A program made the translations under genes and the position numbers. A DNA stretch of 64,000 bases from Serratia plymuthica (GTDB taxonomy: Bacteria; Pseudomonadota; Gammaproteobacteria; Enterobacterales; Enterobacteriaceae), in assembly GCF_018336935.1 (NCBI RefSeq), contig NZ_CP068771.1, positions 1,922,001-1,986,000 of the forward strand. Direction: 5' to 3'. The notes under the pieces are model-generated. The model was not told where the DNA came from and made no database searches. It saw only the letters and a list, made by a program, of their open reading frames with translations. Shown here in pieces: positions 40,194 to 51,049 of this stretch; within the stretch, counting starts at the first letter, position 1, and each line of letters opens with the position of its first letter.

Positions 40194-41348
40194 ATGGATG
40201 AATTTTTACCTTTTTCGCGCCCGGCCATTGGCGAAGAAGAGATCGCAGCGGTAGAAAAGGTATTGCGTTCCGGCTGGATCACCACCGGGCCACAGAACCA
40301 GCAATTGGAAAGCGAATTCTGCTCCACCTTCGGATGTAAACACGCCATCGCCGTTTGTTCCGCCACTGCGGGTATGCACATTACCCTGATGGCGCTGGGC
40401 ATTGGGCCGGGTGATGAAGTTATCACACCTTCGCAAACCTGGGTTTCCACCCTCAACATGATTGAATTGCTTGGCGCGATGCCGGTGATGATTGACGTTG
40501 ACCGCGATACGTTGATGGTCAGCGCCGCCGATGTCGAAGCTGCCATCACGGCTAAAACCAAAGCCATTGTCCCGGTGCATTACGCCGGCGCGCCACTGCA
40601 GATGGATGCCTTGCGCGATGTGGCAAAACGCCACAATATCCCCCTGATTGAAGATGCCGCCCATGCGGTGGGCGCTCGTTACAACGGCGAGTGGGTCGGC
40701 GCGCGCGGCACGGCAATTTTCTCCTTCCATGCGATTAAAAACCTGACCTGCGCCGAGGGCGGCCTGATCGCCACCGACGACGATGTACTGGCGGATCGCG
40801 TGCGTTGCCTGAAGTTCCACGGGCTGGCGGTTGACGCCTTCGATCGGCAACAACTGGGGCGCAAGCCGCAGGCCGAGGTGGTGGAACCGGGTTACAAATA
40901 CAACCTTTCGGATATTCACGCGGCCATCGCCGTCGTGCAGTTAGCCCGTCTGCCACAGCTGAACGCCCGCCGCAAAGCGCTGGCCGAGCGTTATTTGGCC
41001 GCGCTGGAGGGCTCGCCTTTCCAGCCGCTGGGGCTGCCTGATTACCCGCATGACCACGCCTGGCATCTGTTTATGGTGCGAGTCGATGCCGAGCGTTGCG
41101 GTATCGACCGCGACCAACTGATGGAGCGCCTGAAGGCGTTGGGCATAGGCACCGGCCTGCATTTCCGCGCTGCCCATACCCAGAAATTTTACCGCGAACG
41201 TTATCCGCAACTGGTTTTGCCGAACACCGAATGGAACTCGGCGCGTCTTTGCACCTTACCGTTATTCCCTGATATGACCGACGATGACGTTGATCGCGTG
41301 GTCAATGCCTTATCTTCTGTTGTGGAGTCATTACGTGTCTCGCGTTGA
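40194..41348 (+). CDS. arnB: UDP-4-amino-4-deoxy-L-arabinose:oxoglutarate aminotransferase ArnB
   Basis: A 384-residue PLP-dependent DegT/DnrJ-family aminotransferase. The PLP lysine lies in [15 protein letters not shown]. Other family motifs: [43 protein letters not shown], and [22 protein letters not shown]. Role: third enzyme of L-Ara4N synthesis, giving UDP-L-Ara4N in the cytoplasm. The ATG at 40194 ([11 protein letters not shown]) was chosen from the E. coli N-terminus; an in-frame ATG at 40173 exists. It overlaps arnC. Confidence 0.94.
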   Translation: MDEFLPFSRPAIGEEEIAAVEKVLRSGWITTGPQNQQLESEFCSTFGCKHAIAVCSATAGMHITLMALGIGPGDEVITPSQTWVSTLNMIELLGAMPVMIDVDRDTLMVSAADVEAAITAKTKAIVPVHYAGAPLQMDALRDVAKRHNIPLIEDAAHAVGARYNGEWVGARGTAIFSFHAIKNLTCAEGGLIATDDDVLADRVRCLKFHGLAVDAFDRQQLGRKPQAEVVEPGYKYNLSDIHAAIAVVQLARLPQLNARRKALAERYLAALEGSPFQPLGLPDYPHDHAWHLFMVRVDAERCGIDRDQLMERLKALGIGTGLHFRAAHTQKFYRERYPQLVLPNTEWNSARLCTLPLFPDMTDDDVDRVVNALSSVVESLRVSR

Positions 41349-42315
41349 GCCAATAAAAAAAGTTTCGGTAGTGATACCGGTATACAACGAGCAGGAAAGT
41401 TTGCCTGCCTTGCTTGAGCGTACTACTGCCGCCTGTAAGCAACTGACTCAGTCTTATGAAATTATCCTGGTCGATGACGGCAGCAGCGACAACTCTGCCG
41501 ATATGCTGACCGCTGCGGCAGAACAACCGGGCAGTTGCGTGATTGCCGTTTTGCTGAACCGTAATTACGGTCAACACTCGGCGATTATGGCCGGTTTCAA
41601 TCAGGTGAGCGGCGATCTGGTGATCACGCTGGATGCCGATTTGCAAAACCCGCCGGAAGAAATCCCGCGTCTGGTGCGGGTAGCGGAAGAGGGCTATGAC
41701 GTCGTGGGCACCGTGCGCGCCAACCGTCAGGATTCCTGGTTCCGCAAAAGCGCCTCACGCATTATCAATATGATGATCCAACGCGCTACCGGTAAATCGA
41801 TGGGCGATTACGGCTGCATGTTGCGCGCTTACCGCCGCCATATTATCGAAGCCATGTTGAACTGCCACGAACGCAGCACCTTTATCCCGATTCTGGCGAA
41901 CACCTTCGCCCGGCGCACCACAGAAATCGACGTACTGCATGCCGAGCGCGAGTTTGGCGACTCCAAATACAGCCTGATGAAGCTGATTAACCTGATGTAC
42001 GACTTGCTTACCTGCCTGACGACGACGCCGCTGCGTATGCTTAGCGTCGTGGGTAGCGTGGTGGCGCTCTCAGGTTTTGTGCTGGCGGTGGTGTTGATCG
42101 CCCTGCGTTTGATTATGGGGCCTGAATGGTCGGGCGGCGGCGTGTTCACCCTGTTTGCGGTGCTGTTTACCTTTATTGGCGCTCAATTTGTCGGCATGGG
42201 CCTGTTGGGAGAGTACATAGGTCGTATCTATACCGACGTACGCGCTCGCCCTCGTTATTTTGTTCAGAAAGTGGTCGGTGAACAGCCGGTTCACAATACT
42301 CAGGAAGAAGAATGA
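41335..42315 (+). CDS. arnC: Undecaprenyl-phosphate 4-deoxy-4-formamido-L-arabinose transferase ArnC
   Basis: A 326-residue GT2 glycosyltransferase with [20 protein letters not shown], the metal motif in [14 protein letters not shown], and two C-terminal TM helices (~240-310). Role: puts Ara4FN on undecaprenyl phosphate at the inner face of the inner membrane. I chose the GTG at 41335 (14-nt overlap with arnB), preceded by GGAG at 8 nt spacing and matching the E. coli N-terminus. Earlier in-frame starts lie inside arnB. Confidence 0.93.
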   Translation: MSRVEPIKKVSVVIPVYNEQESLPALLERTTAACKQLTQSYEIILVDDGSSDNSADMLTAAAEQPGSCVIAVLLNRNYGQHSAIMAGFNQVSGDLVITLDADLQNPPEEIPRLVRVAEEGYDVVGTVRANRQDSWFRKSASRIINMMIQRATGKSMGDYGCMLRAYRRHIIEAMLNCHERSTFIPILANTFARRTTEIDVLHAEREFGDSKYSLMKLINLMYDLLTCLTTTPLRMLSVVGSVVALSGFVLAVVLIALRLIMGPEWSGGGVFTLFAVLFTFIGAQFVGMGLLGEYIGRIYTDVRARPRYFVQKVVGEQPVHNTQEEE

Positions 42316-44297
42316 TGAAAGCTATTGTATTTGCTTACCATGATATTGGCTGCGCGGGTTTGAAAGCGCTGACTGAGGCAGGTTATGACGTTCAGGCGGT
42401 ATTCACGCATACCGACGATCCTGGTGAGAACAACTTCTTCTCTTCCGTAGCACGTTTGGGCGCTGAATTGGAGTTACCGGTCTATGCGCCGGAAGACGTT
42501 AACCATCCGCTGTGGATCGAGCGTATTCGTCAGATGCAACCGGACGTTATTTTCTCATTCTATTATCGCAACCTGCTGAGCGATGAGATCCTGTCGCTGG
42601 CACCGCTTGGCGGTTTCAACCTGCACGGTTCGTTGCTGCCGCGCTACCGTGGCCGCGCGCCGGTGAACTGGGCGTTGGTCAATGGCGAAACCGAAACCGG
42701 CGCCACGCTGCACAAAATGGTCAAACGCCCGGACGCAGGGGATATCGTTGGTCAGCGTAAAGTGGCGATTGCCGCTGATGATACGGCGCTGACGTTGCAC
42801 AAAAAAGTGCTGGAAGCGGCGCAGGCACTGCTGAAAGACGAGCTGCCCAAACTGAAAAACGGCACCGCCTCATTCACTGCGCAAAATGAAGCCGACGCCA
42901 GCTATTTTGGCCGCCGCACTGCCGCGGACGGTGAAATTCTGTGGCATAAATCCGCACAGGAAATCAACAACCTGATCCGTGCGGTCACCGAGCCTTACCC
43001 TGGCGCATTCAGCTACCTCGGCCAGCGTAAACTGATCGTCTGGCGCGCCCGCGTGCTGGATGCCCAGCATGATAAACAACCGGGCACCGTGCTCAGCACC
43101 TCTCCGCTGATCATCGCTTGCGGTGAAGGCGCGCTGGAAATCGTTGCCGGGCAAAACGAGACCGGTCTGTACGTACAGGGCAGCCGTCTGGCGCAGGAAA
43201 TGGGGATCGTGACCGATGTGCGCTTGGCCGCCAAGCCGAATGCGGTTATGAAACGCAGAACCCGCGTGTTGATCCTGGGCGTTAACGGTTTTATCGGTAA
43301 CCACCTGACCGAACGCCTGCTGCGCGACGACCGTTACGACATTTACGGCCTGGATATCGGTTCGGATGCCATCAGCCGCTTCCTGGATAACCCGCGCTTC
43401 CACTTTGTGGAAGGGGATATCAGCATTCACTCGGAGTGGATCGAGTATCACATCAAGAAATGCGACGTGGTGCTGCCGCTGGTGGCCATCGCGACGCCTA
43501 TCGAATATACCCGCAACCCGCTGCGCGTATTCGAGTTGGATTTCGAAGAAAACCTGAAAATCGTCCGCGACTGCGTGAAATACAATAAGCGCATTATCTT
43601 CCCGTCCACCTCCGAGGTGTACGGCATGTGCGACGACAAAGAGTTTGATGAAGACCACTCGCGTCTGATCGTCGGGCCGATCAACAAACAGCGCTGGATT
43701 TACTCGGTGTCCAAGCAGTTGCTGGACCGAGTGATTTGGGCATACGGTGCCAAGGAAGGGTTGAAGTTCACGCTGTTCCGGCCGTTTAACTGGATGGGAC
43801 CGCGTCTGGATAATCTGGATGCGGCGCGTATCGGTTCATCACGCGCTATCACCCAATTGATTCTCAATCTGGTGGAAGGTTCGCCGATCAAACTGATGGA
43901 CGGCGGGGCACAGAAACGCTGCTTTACCGACATCAACGACGGTATCGAAGCGCTGTTTCGCATTATCGAAAACCGCGACGGTTTGTGTGACGGCCAGATC
44001 GTCAATATCGGTAATCCGACCAACGAAGCCAGCATCCGTGAACTGGCGGAAATGCTGCTCGAGAGTTTCAACAATCACCCGTTGCGCGACAGTTTCCCGC
44101 CGTTTGCCGGTTTCAAGGATGTAGAAAGCAGCAGCTATTACGGTAAAGGGTATCAGGACGTTGAGCACCGTACGCCGAGCATCAAGAATGCCCGCCGCCT
44201 GTTGGGTTGGCAGCCGACGATTGCTATGCAGCAGACCGTTGCAGACACGTTGGATTACTTCCTGCGCACTACCGTCCAGGAAGGTAAAGGTGAATGA
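42312..44297 (+). CDS. arnA: Bifunctional ArnA: UDP-Ara4N formyltransferase / UDP-glucuronate decarboxylase
   Basis: A 661-residue two-domain enzyme. The N-terminal formyltransferase domain (1-~300) shows [19 protein letters not shown] with the Asn/His catalytic pair. The C-terminal SDR decarboxylase domain (~315-661) shows [19 protein letters not shown] (NAD Rossmann), PSTSEVYGM and [11 protein letters not shown] (Tyr-x3-Lys). Roles: oxidative decarboxylation of UDP-GlcA, and N-formylation of UDP-L-Ara4N. ATGA overlaps at both ends couple it to arnC and arnD. Confidence 0.96.
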   Translation: MMKAIVFAYHDIGCAGLKALTEAGYDVQAVFTHTDDPGENNFFSSVARLGAELELPVYAPEDVNHPLWIERIRQMQPDVIFSFYYRNLLSDEILSLAPLGGFNLHGSLLPRYRGRAPVNWALVNGETETGATLHKMVKRPDAGDIVGQRKVAIAADDTALTLHKKVLEAAQALLKDELPKLKNGTASFTAQNEADASYFGRRTAADGEILWHKSAQEINNLIRAVTEPYPGAFSYLGQRKLIVWRARVLDAQHDKQPGTVLSTSPLIIACGEGALEIVAGQNETGLYVQGSRLAQEMGIVTDVRLAAKPNAVMKRRTRVLILGVNGFIGNHLTERLLRDDRYDIYGLDIGSDAISRFLDNPRFHFVEGDISIHSEWIEYHIKKCDVVLPLVAIATPIEYTRNPLRVFELDFEENLKIVRDCVKYNKRIIFPSTSEVYGMCDDKEFDEDHSRLIVGPINKQRWIYSVSKQLLDRVIWAYGAKEGLKFTLFRPFNWMGPRLDNLDAARIGSSRAITQLILNLVEGSPIKLMDGGAQKRCFTDINDGIEALFRIIENRDGLCDGQIVNIGNPTNEASIRELAEMLLESFNNHPLRDSFPPFAGFKDVESSSYYGKGYQDVEHRTPSIKNARRLLGWQPTIAMQQTVADTLDYFLRTTVQEGKGE

Positions 44298-45199
44298 AGA
44301 AAGTCGGTCTGCGAGTTGATGTAGATACCTTCAGCGGCACCCGGGAAGGGGTGCCGCAGTTGCTGGAACTGTTCGACAAATACGATATTCAGGCCAGTTT
44401 CTTCTTCAGCGTAGGACCGGACAATATGGGGCGCCATCTGTGGCGCCTTTTACGTCCGAAATTCCTGTGGAAAATGTTGCGTTCGAACGCTGCGTCCCTG
44501 TACGGCTGGGATATCCTGCTGGCCGGTACCGCCTGGCCGGGGCGCAATATTTCGCGCGCGCTGGGGCCGTTGATGAAGCGCACCGCCGAGGCCGGGCATG
44601 AGGTGGGGCTGCATGCCTGGGATCATCAGGGCTGGCAGGCGAACGTCGGCCGCTGGTCCGAGGCGCAATTGACGCAACAGGTTCAACGGGGCGTGGATGC
44701 GCTAACCGCCAGCATTGGTCAGCCGGTAAAATGCTCGGCGGTCGCCGGCTGGCGTGCGGATACGCGGGTGCTGGAGGTGAAGCAGCGTTTCGGTTTTCAC
44801 TACAACAGCGACTGCCGCGGCACCCATCCATTCCGTCCGCTGTTAAGCGATGGTCGCATGGGAACGGTTCAGATCCCGGTAACGCTGCCCACCTTTGATG
44901 AGGTGATTGGCAGTGAAGTCAGTATGGCCGACTTCAACGATTACATTTTGCAAGCCATTGAAAACGATCGCGGCGTGCCGGTGTACACCATACATACCGA
45001 AGTGGAAGGGATGTCGCAGGCGGCGATGTTCGAACAGTTATTGCAGCGTGCGCAACGGCAGGGCATAGCATTCTGTCCGTTAAGCGAACTGCTGCCGCAC
45101 GATTTGGCGTCATTGCCATTGGGCCGCGTCAAGCGCGCTCCTTTCCCCGGCCGTGAAGGTTGGCTGGGTTGTCAAACCGATGTGAAGGACGATTCATGA
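44294..45199 (+). CDS. arnD: 4-deoxy-4-formamido-L-arabinose-phosphoundecaprenol deformylase ArnD
   Basis: A 301-residue polysaccharide-deacetylase-fold protein ([37 protein letters not shown] metal-site His pair, [18 protein letters not shown]). Role: removes the formyl group from Und-P-Ara4FN to give Und-P-Ara4N. It begins with an ATGA overlap with arnA and ends in one with arnT. Confidence 0.94.
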   Translation: MKKVGLRVDVDTFSGTREGVPQLLELFDKYDIQASFFFSVGPDNMGRHLWRLLRPKFLWKMLRSNAASLYGWDILLAGTAWPGRNISRALGPLMKRTAEAGHEVGLHAWDHQGWQANVGRWSEAQLTQQVQRGVDALTASIGQPVKCSAVAGWRADTRVLEVKQRFGFHYNSDCRGTHPFRPLLSDGRMGTVQIPVTLPTFDEVIGSEVSMADFNDYILQAIENDRGVPVYTIHTEVEGMSQAAMFEQLLQRAQRQGIAFCPLSELLPHDLASLPLGRVKRAPFPGREGWLGCQTDVKDDS

Positions 45200-46860
45200 A
45201 GGCACTAAAAGGATCATGGGCCATTTTGCTGGCCATTTTTTTTGCTCTGGTTTACCTGATTCCCCTTAATGGCCGCCTGCTGTGGCAGCCAGATGAAACC
45301 CGTTATGCCGAGATCAGCCGCGAGATGCTGCAGCGCGGCGATTGGGTGGTGCCTAATCTGCTCGGCCTGCGTTATTTTGAAAAACCGGTAGCCGGTTATT
45401 GGTTTAACAACATCAGCCAATGGCTGTTTGGCGAGACCAATTTTGCGGTGCGTTTCGGTTCGGTATTCAGCACCGGCATAACCGCGCTGCTGGTATTTGC
45501 TCTGGCGATGCTGATGTGGCGCAATGCGCGCCGTGCCAGCCTGGCGACGCTGATTTTCCTGTCGATGGTACTGGTGTTCAGCATCGGTACCTACAGCGTA
45601 CTGGATCCGATGATCTCACTGTGGCTGGCCGCGGCGATGGTCAGCTATTACCTGACGTTGAAGGCCACCACGGCCAAAGGCAAGTTGGGCGGTTACGTGC
45701 TGTTGGGTTTGGCCTGCGGCATGGGCTTTATGACCAAGGGGTTCCTGGCGCTGGCGGTGCCGGTGATTGCGGTGATCCCGATTGTGATTCAGCAACGTCG
45801 GATTAAAGATCTTCTTATTTACGGCCCGGTGGCGATCGTGGTGGCGGTGTTGCTCAGCCTGCCTTGGGCGCTGGCCATTGCCCAGCGAGAACCGGACTTC
45901 TGGAATTACTTCTTCTGGGTGGAGCATATTCAGCGCTTCGCCGAGGACAATGCGCAGCATAAGGCACCGTTCTGGTACTATATCCCGGTTCTGTTTGCCG
46001 GGGTGCTGCCGTGGGCGGCGCTGCTGCCAGGCTCGCTGATCAAGGGCTGGCGTGAGCGCATCAATCGCCCGGAGCTGTTTTTCCTGCTCAGTTGGGTAGT
46101 GATGCCTTTGATATTCTTCAGTATCGCCAAAGGTAAGCTGCCGACCTATATTCTGCCGTGCATGGCGCCGCTGGCACTGTTGATGGCCGCCTATGCCGAG
46201 GATTATGCGGCGGCACTGCGCAGCAAGGCATTCAAAGTCAATGCGCTGCTAAACGGATTGTTTGGCGCGATAGGCGTATTGGCGTTGCTGATTATCGGTA
46301 GTGGTCTGTTGCCCAAGGTGCATTTGTTTAACGCCCAGGAATGGCCGAAGATCGTGATCGGTATTATCGCCTTTGCCGGGTGGCTGGCGTTCGCCGTGGT
46401 GTCGGTGCGGGATAATGCACGCCGCTGGCGTTGGGCGGCCGCCTGTCCGTTGCTGCTGTGCCTGCTGATTGGCTATGCGATTCCGCAGCAGGTGACCGAT
46501 TCCAAGCTGCCGCAAAACTTCGCGCGAGTGAACATGGCAGAACTAAGCCATAGCCGCTATGTGCTGACCGACAGCGTAGGCGTGGCCGCAGGCCTGGCCT
46601 GGGAACTCAAGCGCAGCGACGTGCTGATGTTCAGCGAGAAGGGCGAAGTGTCTTATGGTCTGGACTATCCGGATGCCCGCAGCCATTTCATCAGCGATGA
46701 CGATTTCCCGCAGTGGTTGGCACAGGCGCGAAAACAGGGCGATGTCTCGCTGGTATTGCAATTGTCGAGAGGGGATCACGTGCCGAAAAACTTACCGGCT
46801 GCCGACAAGATTGTTGAGATGAACCGCCTGGCGCTGGTTTGGTACCAACAACAACCATGA
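45196..46860 (+). CDS. arnT: Lipid A 4-amino-4-deoxy-L-arabinose transferase ArnT (PmrK)
   Basis: A 554-residue GT83 integral membrane transferase with about twelve TM helices. The first periplasmic-loop motif [15 protein letters not shown] carries the essential Asp/Glu, and [21 protein letters not shown] and [15 protein letters not shown] are typical. Role: moves L-Ara4N from Und-P to lipid A phosphates on the periplasmic face, lowering negative charge and giving polymyxin resistance. The ATG at 45196 forms ATGA with the arnD stop; longer in-frame starts lie inside arnD. Confidence 0.95.
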   Translation: MKALKGSWAILLAIFFALVYLIPLNGRLLWQPDETRYAEISREMLQRGDWVVPNLLGLRYFEKPVAGYWFNNISQWLFGETNFAVRFGSVFSTGITALLVFALAMLMWRNARRASLATLIFLSMVLVFSIGTYSVLDPMISLWLAAAMVSYYLTLKATTAKGKLGGYVLLGLACGMGFMTKGFLALAVPVIAVIPIVIQQRRIKDLLIYGPVAIVVAVLLSLPWALAIAQREPDFWNYFFWVEHIQRFAEDNAQHKAPFWYYIPVLFAGVLPWAALLPGSLIKGWRERINRPELFFLLSWVVMPLIFFSIAKGKLPTYILPCMAPLALLMAAYAEDYAAALRSKAFKVNALLNGLFGAIGVLALLIIGSGLLPKVHLFNAQEWPKIVIGIIAFAGWLAFAVVSVRDNARRWRWAAACPLLLCLLIGYAIPQQVTDSKLPQNFARVNMAELSHSRYVLTDSVGVAAGLAWELKRSDVLMFSEKGEVSYGLDYPDARSHFISDDDFPQWLAQARKQGDVSLVLQLSRGDHVPKNLPAADKIVEMNRLALVWYQQQP

Positions 46861-47204
46861 TGATCGGTTACCTGTTGGTGATTGTCGTCAGCCTGCTCAC
46901 TTGTGGTGGGCAGCTGTGCCAGAAACTGGCCGCCCAGTGTTGGCAATTGCCACCGGACGTTAGACGGGGGCCGACGCTGCGCTGGTTGGCGCTGGCGGTG
47001 TTGTTGCTGGGGGCCGGCATGGCGGTGTGGCTCAACGTGTTGCAACGTTTGCCGCTCAGCTTGGCATACCCGATGCTCAGCCTGAATTTTGTGCTGGTGA
47101 CGCTGGCTGCCCGCTGGCTGTTTCAGGAACCGACCACGTTGCGCCACTGGTGCGGCGTGGCGTCCATTATGCTGGGGATCCTGTTGATGAGTGTGCAACC
47201 ATGA
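46857..47204 (+). CDS. arnE: ArnE, subunit of the Und-P-Ara4N flippase
   Basis: A 115-residue small EmrE/SMR-like membrane protein with four TM helices ([24 protein letters not shown]..., [25 protein letters not shown]). With ArnF it flips Und-P-Ara4N to the periplasmic face. The ATG at 46857 overlaps the arnT stop (ATGA) and the gene ends in ATGA with arnF. Confidence 0.92.
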   Translation: MMIGYLLVIVVSLLTCGGQLCQKLAAQCWQLPPDVRRGPTLRWLALAVLLLGAGMAVWLNVLQRLPLSLAYPMLSLNFVLVTLAARWLFQEPTTLRHWCGVASIMLGILLMSVQP

Positions 47205-47593
47205 GGGGCTACGCCTGGGGCGCCGCCAGCGTGCTGCTGGTTACGCTGGCGCAACTGCTGATGAAGTGGGGCATGGCGCAGATCCCGCTGATGTCGTTCG
47301 CGGACGTGACGCCGGCGCTGCTCATGCATTATTGTTTGCCGCTGCTGGCAGTGTGCGGCGGTATCTTTGGTTATGCGCTGTCGATGCTGTGCTGGTTCTT
47401 TGCGCTGCATCATTTGCCACTAAATCGTGCTTATCCGCTGTTGAGCGTCAGCTATGCGCTGGTGTACCTGGCTGCGGTGATCCTGCCCTGGTTCAATGAA
47501 TCCGCCACCTTGCTGAAAACTCTCGGCACGTTGTTTATTCTGCTTGGGGTGTGGCTGATTAACAGCAAGGCTGGGGTAAAAACCGCCCAATAG
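47201..47593 (+). CDS. arnF: ArnF, subunit of the Und-P-Ara4N flippase
   Basis: A 130-residue SMR-like protein with four TM helices ([46 protein letters not shown]). It is the partner of ArnE and the last gene of arnBCADTEF. The ATG at 47201 (ATGA overlap) is chosen; the frame extends upstream inside arnE. Confidence 0.92.
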   Translation: MRGYAWGAASVLLVTLAQLLMKWGMAQIPLMSFADVTPALLMHYCLPLLAVCGGIFGYALSMLCWFFALHHLPLNRAYPLLSVSYALVYLAAVILPWFNESATLLKTLGTLFILLGVWLINSKAGVKTAQ

Positions 47594-47766
47594 CGCAAAA
47601 ATTGGCTTCATCGCCATTATCTCCTTCACAGCACTTGCCTTTTTCCCCATGCGAGAGATAAATTAGCGCCAAATAGCTCTCTCCTAACGTGGTGCCGGCT
47701 TTGCCTCGCTGGTGGTGTGGTTGACCGGGCGGCATGATGCGGCTACGGGTTCAATGAAGGGATCGT
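47594..47766. other. arnF-nlpC intergenic region
   Basis: 173 bp without a gene. GAAGGGAT just before the nlpC ATG is its ribosome site. I see no strong terminator after arnF. Confidence 0.4.
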
Positions 47767-48231
47767 ATGAGGATGCGTGTTTGGTTTTTATTAGCCAGTT
47801 TAATCCTTGCCGGTTGCAGCAGCCATGCGCCGCCGCCAAGCGGCCGGTTGGCCGACTCGATCGTGGTGGTGGCTCAATTGAATGAGCAACTGCGGCAATG
47901 GTACGGCACGCCATATCGTTATGGCGGGATGGATCGCGGCGGCGTCGATTGCTCCGGATTTGTCTATCGCACCTTCCGTGACCGTTTCGATATGCAATTG
48001 CCGCGATCTACCGAGGAACAAACCGAGCTGGGCACCAAAGTCTCGCGTGATGAACTGATGCCGGGCGATCTGGTGTTTTTCAAAACCGGCGCGGGTGAAA
48101 ATGGTTTGCACGTGGGTATCTACGACACCAACGATCAATTTATCCACGCCTCAACCAGCCGTGGCGTTATTCGCTCCTCGCTGGACAATGTCTATTGGAA
48201 GCAAGCCTACTGGCAGGCGCGGCGTATTTAG
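47767..48231 (+). CDS. nlpC: NlpC/P60-family lipoprotein endopeptidase NlpC
   Basis: A 154-residue lipoprotein with signal and lipobox (LILAGC) and an NlpC/P60 papain-like domain. Catalytic Cys lies in GGVDCSGFVYRTFRD; His residues lie in NGLHVGIYD and QFIHAST. The family cleaves stem peptides of peptidoglycan (D-Glu-DAP type bonds). It matches E. coli NlpC. It normally follows btuD in enterobacteria; here the arn operon intervenes. Confidence 0.94.
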   Translation: MRMRVWFLLASLILAGCSSHAPPPSGRLADSIVVVAQLNEQLRQWYGTPYRYGGMDRGGVDCSGFVYRTFRDRFDMQLPRSTEEQTELGTKVSRDELMPGDLVFFKTGAGENGLHVGIYDTNDQFIHASTSRGVIRSSLDNVYWKQAYWQARRI

Positions 48232-48288
48232 CGTTAACCCTTTGATTAGGTGTATCATGGCGGTATCACGTCCTTAACGGTGACTGCC

Positions 48289-48426
48289 ATGAATAGCCTA
48301 CGCTTACTGATTTCCGACTCCTGCGATCCCTGGTTCAATCTTGCCGTGGAAGAGTGCATATTCCGCGAGATGACTACGCAAAAAATCCTGTTCTTATGGC
48401 GCAACGCCGAAACCGTGGTGTTCTGA
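48289..48426 (+). pseudogene. lplA: lplA 5' fragment (lipoate-protein ligase A), cut by the integrated element
   Basis: The first 44 codons of lipoate-protein ligase A ([28 protein letters not shown]...[11 protein letters not shown]) match E. coli LplA residues 1-46 and then stop one codon past the junction (TTC TGA). The reading continues at 62950 with [18 protein letters not shown], exactly as in E. coli. So the gene was intact before insertion at ACCGTGGT. Known role: ATP-dependent attachment of scavenged lipoate to E2 and H proteins. Confidence 0.93.
48412..48419 (+). other. attL core
   Basis: ACCGTGGT at the left boundary, inside lplA codons for Thr-Val-Val. It is identical to the right copy. 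The next base on each side differs (A/G here, T/C at attR), so the identical core is 8 bp. Short cores are typical of large serine recombinases. Confidence 0.85.
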
Positions 48427-48467
48427 TATTATTCACACATGAGAAAATTATCATTTGAGAGTTTGTC

Positions 48468-50180
48468 ATGACTACACGCCGCCCCCACGTTTACACCCGT
48501 ATAAGTAAAACGACCCAGACAGAAGGTAGTGGTCTGGACGAACAGACCGCTCGTATTGAACAGTACTTGAAGGATAAGAGGCACCTTTTTGAAGGTGACG
48601 TGACCTACTGGCAAGACATCGGGGTATCTGCTTACCGCGACATGAACATTCAACATGGCCAGCTCAGCGAGTTCATTAAACAAGTTGATGAAGGGCGTAT
48701 AGGGCAGGGTGATGCCCTTATCATTTATAGCCTTGACCGGCTTTCACGGCGTTCATCGTGGGATGAAACAACAATACAGCACCTCGTAAAAAAGGGTGTT
48801 GAAATCCATGATGTCAGTACACCTGTTGTACTGAATCGTGAAGACTCCATGTCAAAAATCATCATGGAACTCATCGTTACCCGTGGGAATAACGAAAGTA
48901 AGATTAAGTCTGAGCGGAGTACTGCCGGTTGGGAAAAGCGTCTAAACGATACGTTGAAAGATGGTCGTGTATTCACCAATAAACTACCGCGTTGGTTAGG
49001 GTCGAACGATGACCAGTATGTAGTACTCAAAAATGAAGCAGAAATCATAAAGCGAATCTTTCGTGAGTACACGAACGGTATGAGTAGCCCTATGATCGCC
49101 CGGAGGTTGAATGAAGAAGGGACTGGTAAATCGTTATGGCGTCCTAACACGATCACTAAACTCATCAAAGACGAGCGTCTCAGAGGTAATCTCGTTCGTG
49201 AGAAGATAACTTTAATTCCTAATGTATTTCCGAAAGTGATCGATGATGAGTTGTTTGTATTGGCGAACAGAATATTAAGTACTAATGCCGTATGTAAGAA
49301 GGGCAGGCCACGTGAGAACAATAAAACAAGGGAAGTTAATAATATCATAACGGGCTTAGTACGTTGTGGAAAGTGTGGTTCTAAAGTCACTACTACGAAA
49401 AATGGTAGAGGTATGCGATATATTACATGCCTTAATCGTTTGAACTATAAAATTTGTGGACAGAAAAGTATTCGTCTTGAAGAAGTTGAAAGAATAGTTA
49501 TCACTCACGTTAAGCAAGTTGATCTCAGTAAGGTACTTTCAATCTCTAATGCAGATACTTCAAACGAAGCACTGTTACAGGCAGAGCTGATAGAACTAAA
49601 AATAGAAGAACAGAGTTGTAGAGTAAAGATTGATGAACGGAAAAGATTAAAACAACGGGCTTCTTTGCCTTTGGCAAACGCATTGACGGATATTCAAGAT
49701 CGTATTGAAGAAATACAAAGTGAAATTTTAAACTTACAAGTACAAGAACCATTGCCGGATATTAGTAGTGATAGTATTTCAGCACTTCTGGATGCAAGTA
49801 ATGTTGAACTTCGAATGAGTCTTAGGAAGTACTTAGTTCAGGTGGTTGATAAATTAACTTTCATCAATATTGGTGATTATAACATCATAGAAGTGCAGTA
49901 CAATAATAATGTTTACTGCCACGCTCTGATAACTGATAAGAAACTTAAAGTACTACACGAAGTGGATATTACAGTTAGTGGTGATAATACTACTTATAAT
50001 AGTGGTGGTTTTAGTATTGTCGAGAGTGAGAGCGAAGGTGTTTGTACTTTTGAAGGTATCGATAATGTTAGTTACACCGATTATTTCTTGTTGGCTAATT
50101 ACATCGGTAGTTTGCCAGAAAAACAGTGGATTGTAGATGTTATATATTTACAACAGAATATGGACGCAGTTCTCAAATAA
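48468..50180 (+). CDS. Large serine recombinase (integrase of the element)
   Basis: A 570-residue large serine recombinase. The N-terminal resolvase domain (1-~150) has the nucleophile serine in YTRISKTTQ (~residue 13) and the arginine-rich YSLDRLSRRSSWDE. The recombinase domain (~155-260) begins GWEKRLNDTLKDGRVF. A zinc ribbon (CGKCGS...TCLNR...C, ~310-345) and a coiled-coil region (~370-420) follow. The C-terminal ~100 residues are less typical. It starts 48 nt inside attL, which supports its role in integrating the element into lplA. Excision would need a directionality factor; small candidates lie downstream. Confidence 0.93.
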   Translation: MTTRRPHVYTRISKTTQTEGSGLDEQTARIEQYLKDKRHLFEGDVTYWQDIGVSAYRDMNIQHGQLSEFIKQVDEGRIGQGDALIIYSLDRLSRRSSWDETTIQHLVKKGVEIHDVSTPVVLNREDSMSKIIMELIVTRGNNESKIKSERSTAGWEKRLNDTLKDGRVFTNKLPRWLGSNDDQYVVLKNEAEIIKRIFREYTNGMSSPMIARRLNEEGTGKSLWRPNTITKLIKDERLRGNLVREKITLIPNVFPKVIDDELFVLANRILSTNAVCKKGRPRENNKTREVNNIITGLVRCGKCGSKVTTTKNGRGMRYITCLNRLNYKICGQKSIRLEEVERIVITHVKQVDLSKVLSISNADTSNEALLQAELIELKIEEQSCRVKIDERKRLKQRASLPLANALTDIQDRIEEIQSEILNLQVQEPLPDISSDSISALLDASNVELRMSLRKYLVQVVDKLTFINIGDYNIIEVQYNNNVYCHALITDKKLKVLHEVDITVSGDNTTYNSGGFSIVESESEGVCTFEGIDNVSYTDYFLLANYIGSLPEKQWIVDVIYLQQNMDAVLK

Positions 50181-50325
50181 TTCTGACAAAAAATCTAATT
50201 TCGGCTATAATATGGGTGGGTATTTTATCTAAAAATGAAACGACTCGTTTTGTTATGCTATAATATAAGAGTGTTTCGGTGGTTATTCACTAAATAAGTA
50301 CAGTGAAATTGCACAGGAACACCTA

Positions 50326-50463
50326 ATGAAACAATTTATAAAAGACTTCATCGTACTATCTACAATTTTCGTAGTAATTATTTTAATACTCGCTAACCCA
50401 ATAAGTATAATTTGGGGAATTGCCTTCATATGGGCATTGGGAGTGCTAAATGTACAAGCTTAA
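50326..50463 (+). CDS. Small hydrophobic protein (45 aa)
   Basis: A 45-residue frame starting ATG at 50326: MKQFIKDFIVLSTIFVVIIL, a break at NP, then a second hydrophobic stretch. Probably a one- or two-helix membrane peptide. It overlaps the next gene by 14 nt, suggesting translational coupling. The upstream GGAAC is a weak ribosome site. Function unknown; small enough to be a toxin-like or regulatory peptide, but nothing proves that. Confidence 0.5.
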   Translation: MKQFIKDFIVLSTIFVVIILILANPISIIWGIAFIWALGVLNVQA

Positions 50464-50734
50464 TATTATAACGGCTTGTTGGCTAGTAAAAGTACTATTT
50501 CCCGATCTACCAGTACTAGATGTTTTGGTAAATGAGATACTACGATTTCTTCAAGACAATAATCTAGAATTAACCGAAGATGATATTGATCAATTCAATA
50601 GCGTATACTGGCCTGTATTGTTCACGCTTTATGACGTGAAATTAATAAATATAGATGATGGAAATACAATAGCCTTTGTGATTCGAGATGAAAAGCTTGG
50701 AATCGCATATGGAAACATTTTCTACTTTATCTGA
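50450..50734 (+). CDS. Hypothetical protein (94 aa)
   Basis: A 94-residue acidic, mostly soluble protein (MYKLNIITACWLVKVLFPDL...LRFLQDNNLELTEDDIDQFNS...IAFVIRDEKLGIAYGNIFYFI) of mixed helix and strand. I do not recognise the family. It overlaps the 45-aa membrane peptide gene by 14 nt and sits between the recombinase and a ribbon-helix-helix gene, the position where excision or regulatory factors often lie. Confidence 0.55.
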   Translation: MYKLNIITACWLVKVLFPDLPVLDVLVNEILRFLQDNNLELTEDDIDQFNSVYWPVLFTLYDVKLINIDDGNTIAFVIRDEKLGIAYGNIFYFI

Positions 50735-50828
50735 TAAATAATACAACAACAAATCTCCAAAGACAAAGTTACCGCCAATGTCACGAGGCGGTACTTTTTT
50801 ACGGAAAAAACATAGGGAATGTATAGCA

Positions 50829-50990
50829 ATGGAAAAGAAGAACAAGAAAAAGCAAATTAATGTACGTTTAAACGAAACGCAAATGCAGTACTTACAACAA
50901 TTAGTGGATAGTGGTAAGGCAAGTACTCAAAGTGGAGCACTAGTCTACCTGATAAATCAATATGCAATTTTAGGAGGTAATAAGAGCTAA
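50829..50990 (+). CDS. Ribbon-helix-helix DNA-binding protein (53 aa)
   Basis: A 53-residue basic protein: MEKKNKKKQINVRLNETQMQ, then YLQQLVDSGKASTQSGALVYLINQ. The strand KQINVRLNETQ followed by two helices is the Arc/MetJ/CopG fold. It may repress its own operon or serve as a recombination directionality factor. I chose the ATG at 50829 (AGGGA 10 nt upstream); the frame also opens at 50778, but those extra residues do not look like protein. Confidence 0.7.
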   Translation: MEKKNKKKQINVRLNETQMQYLQQLVDSGKASTQSGALVYLINQYAILGGNKS

Positions 50991-51049
50991 TAGGTAGTTT
51001 GCAGTAAGTAGTACAGAGGCATCACACGGACGTTGAGATGCAAATATAA

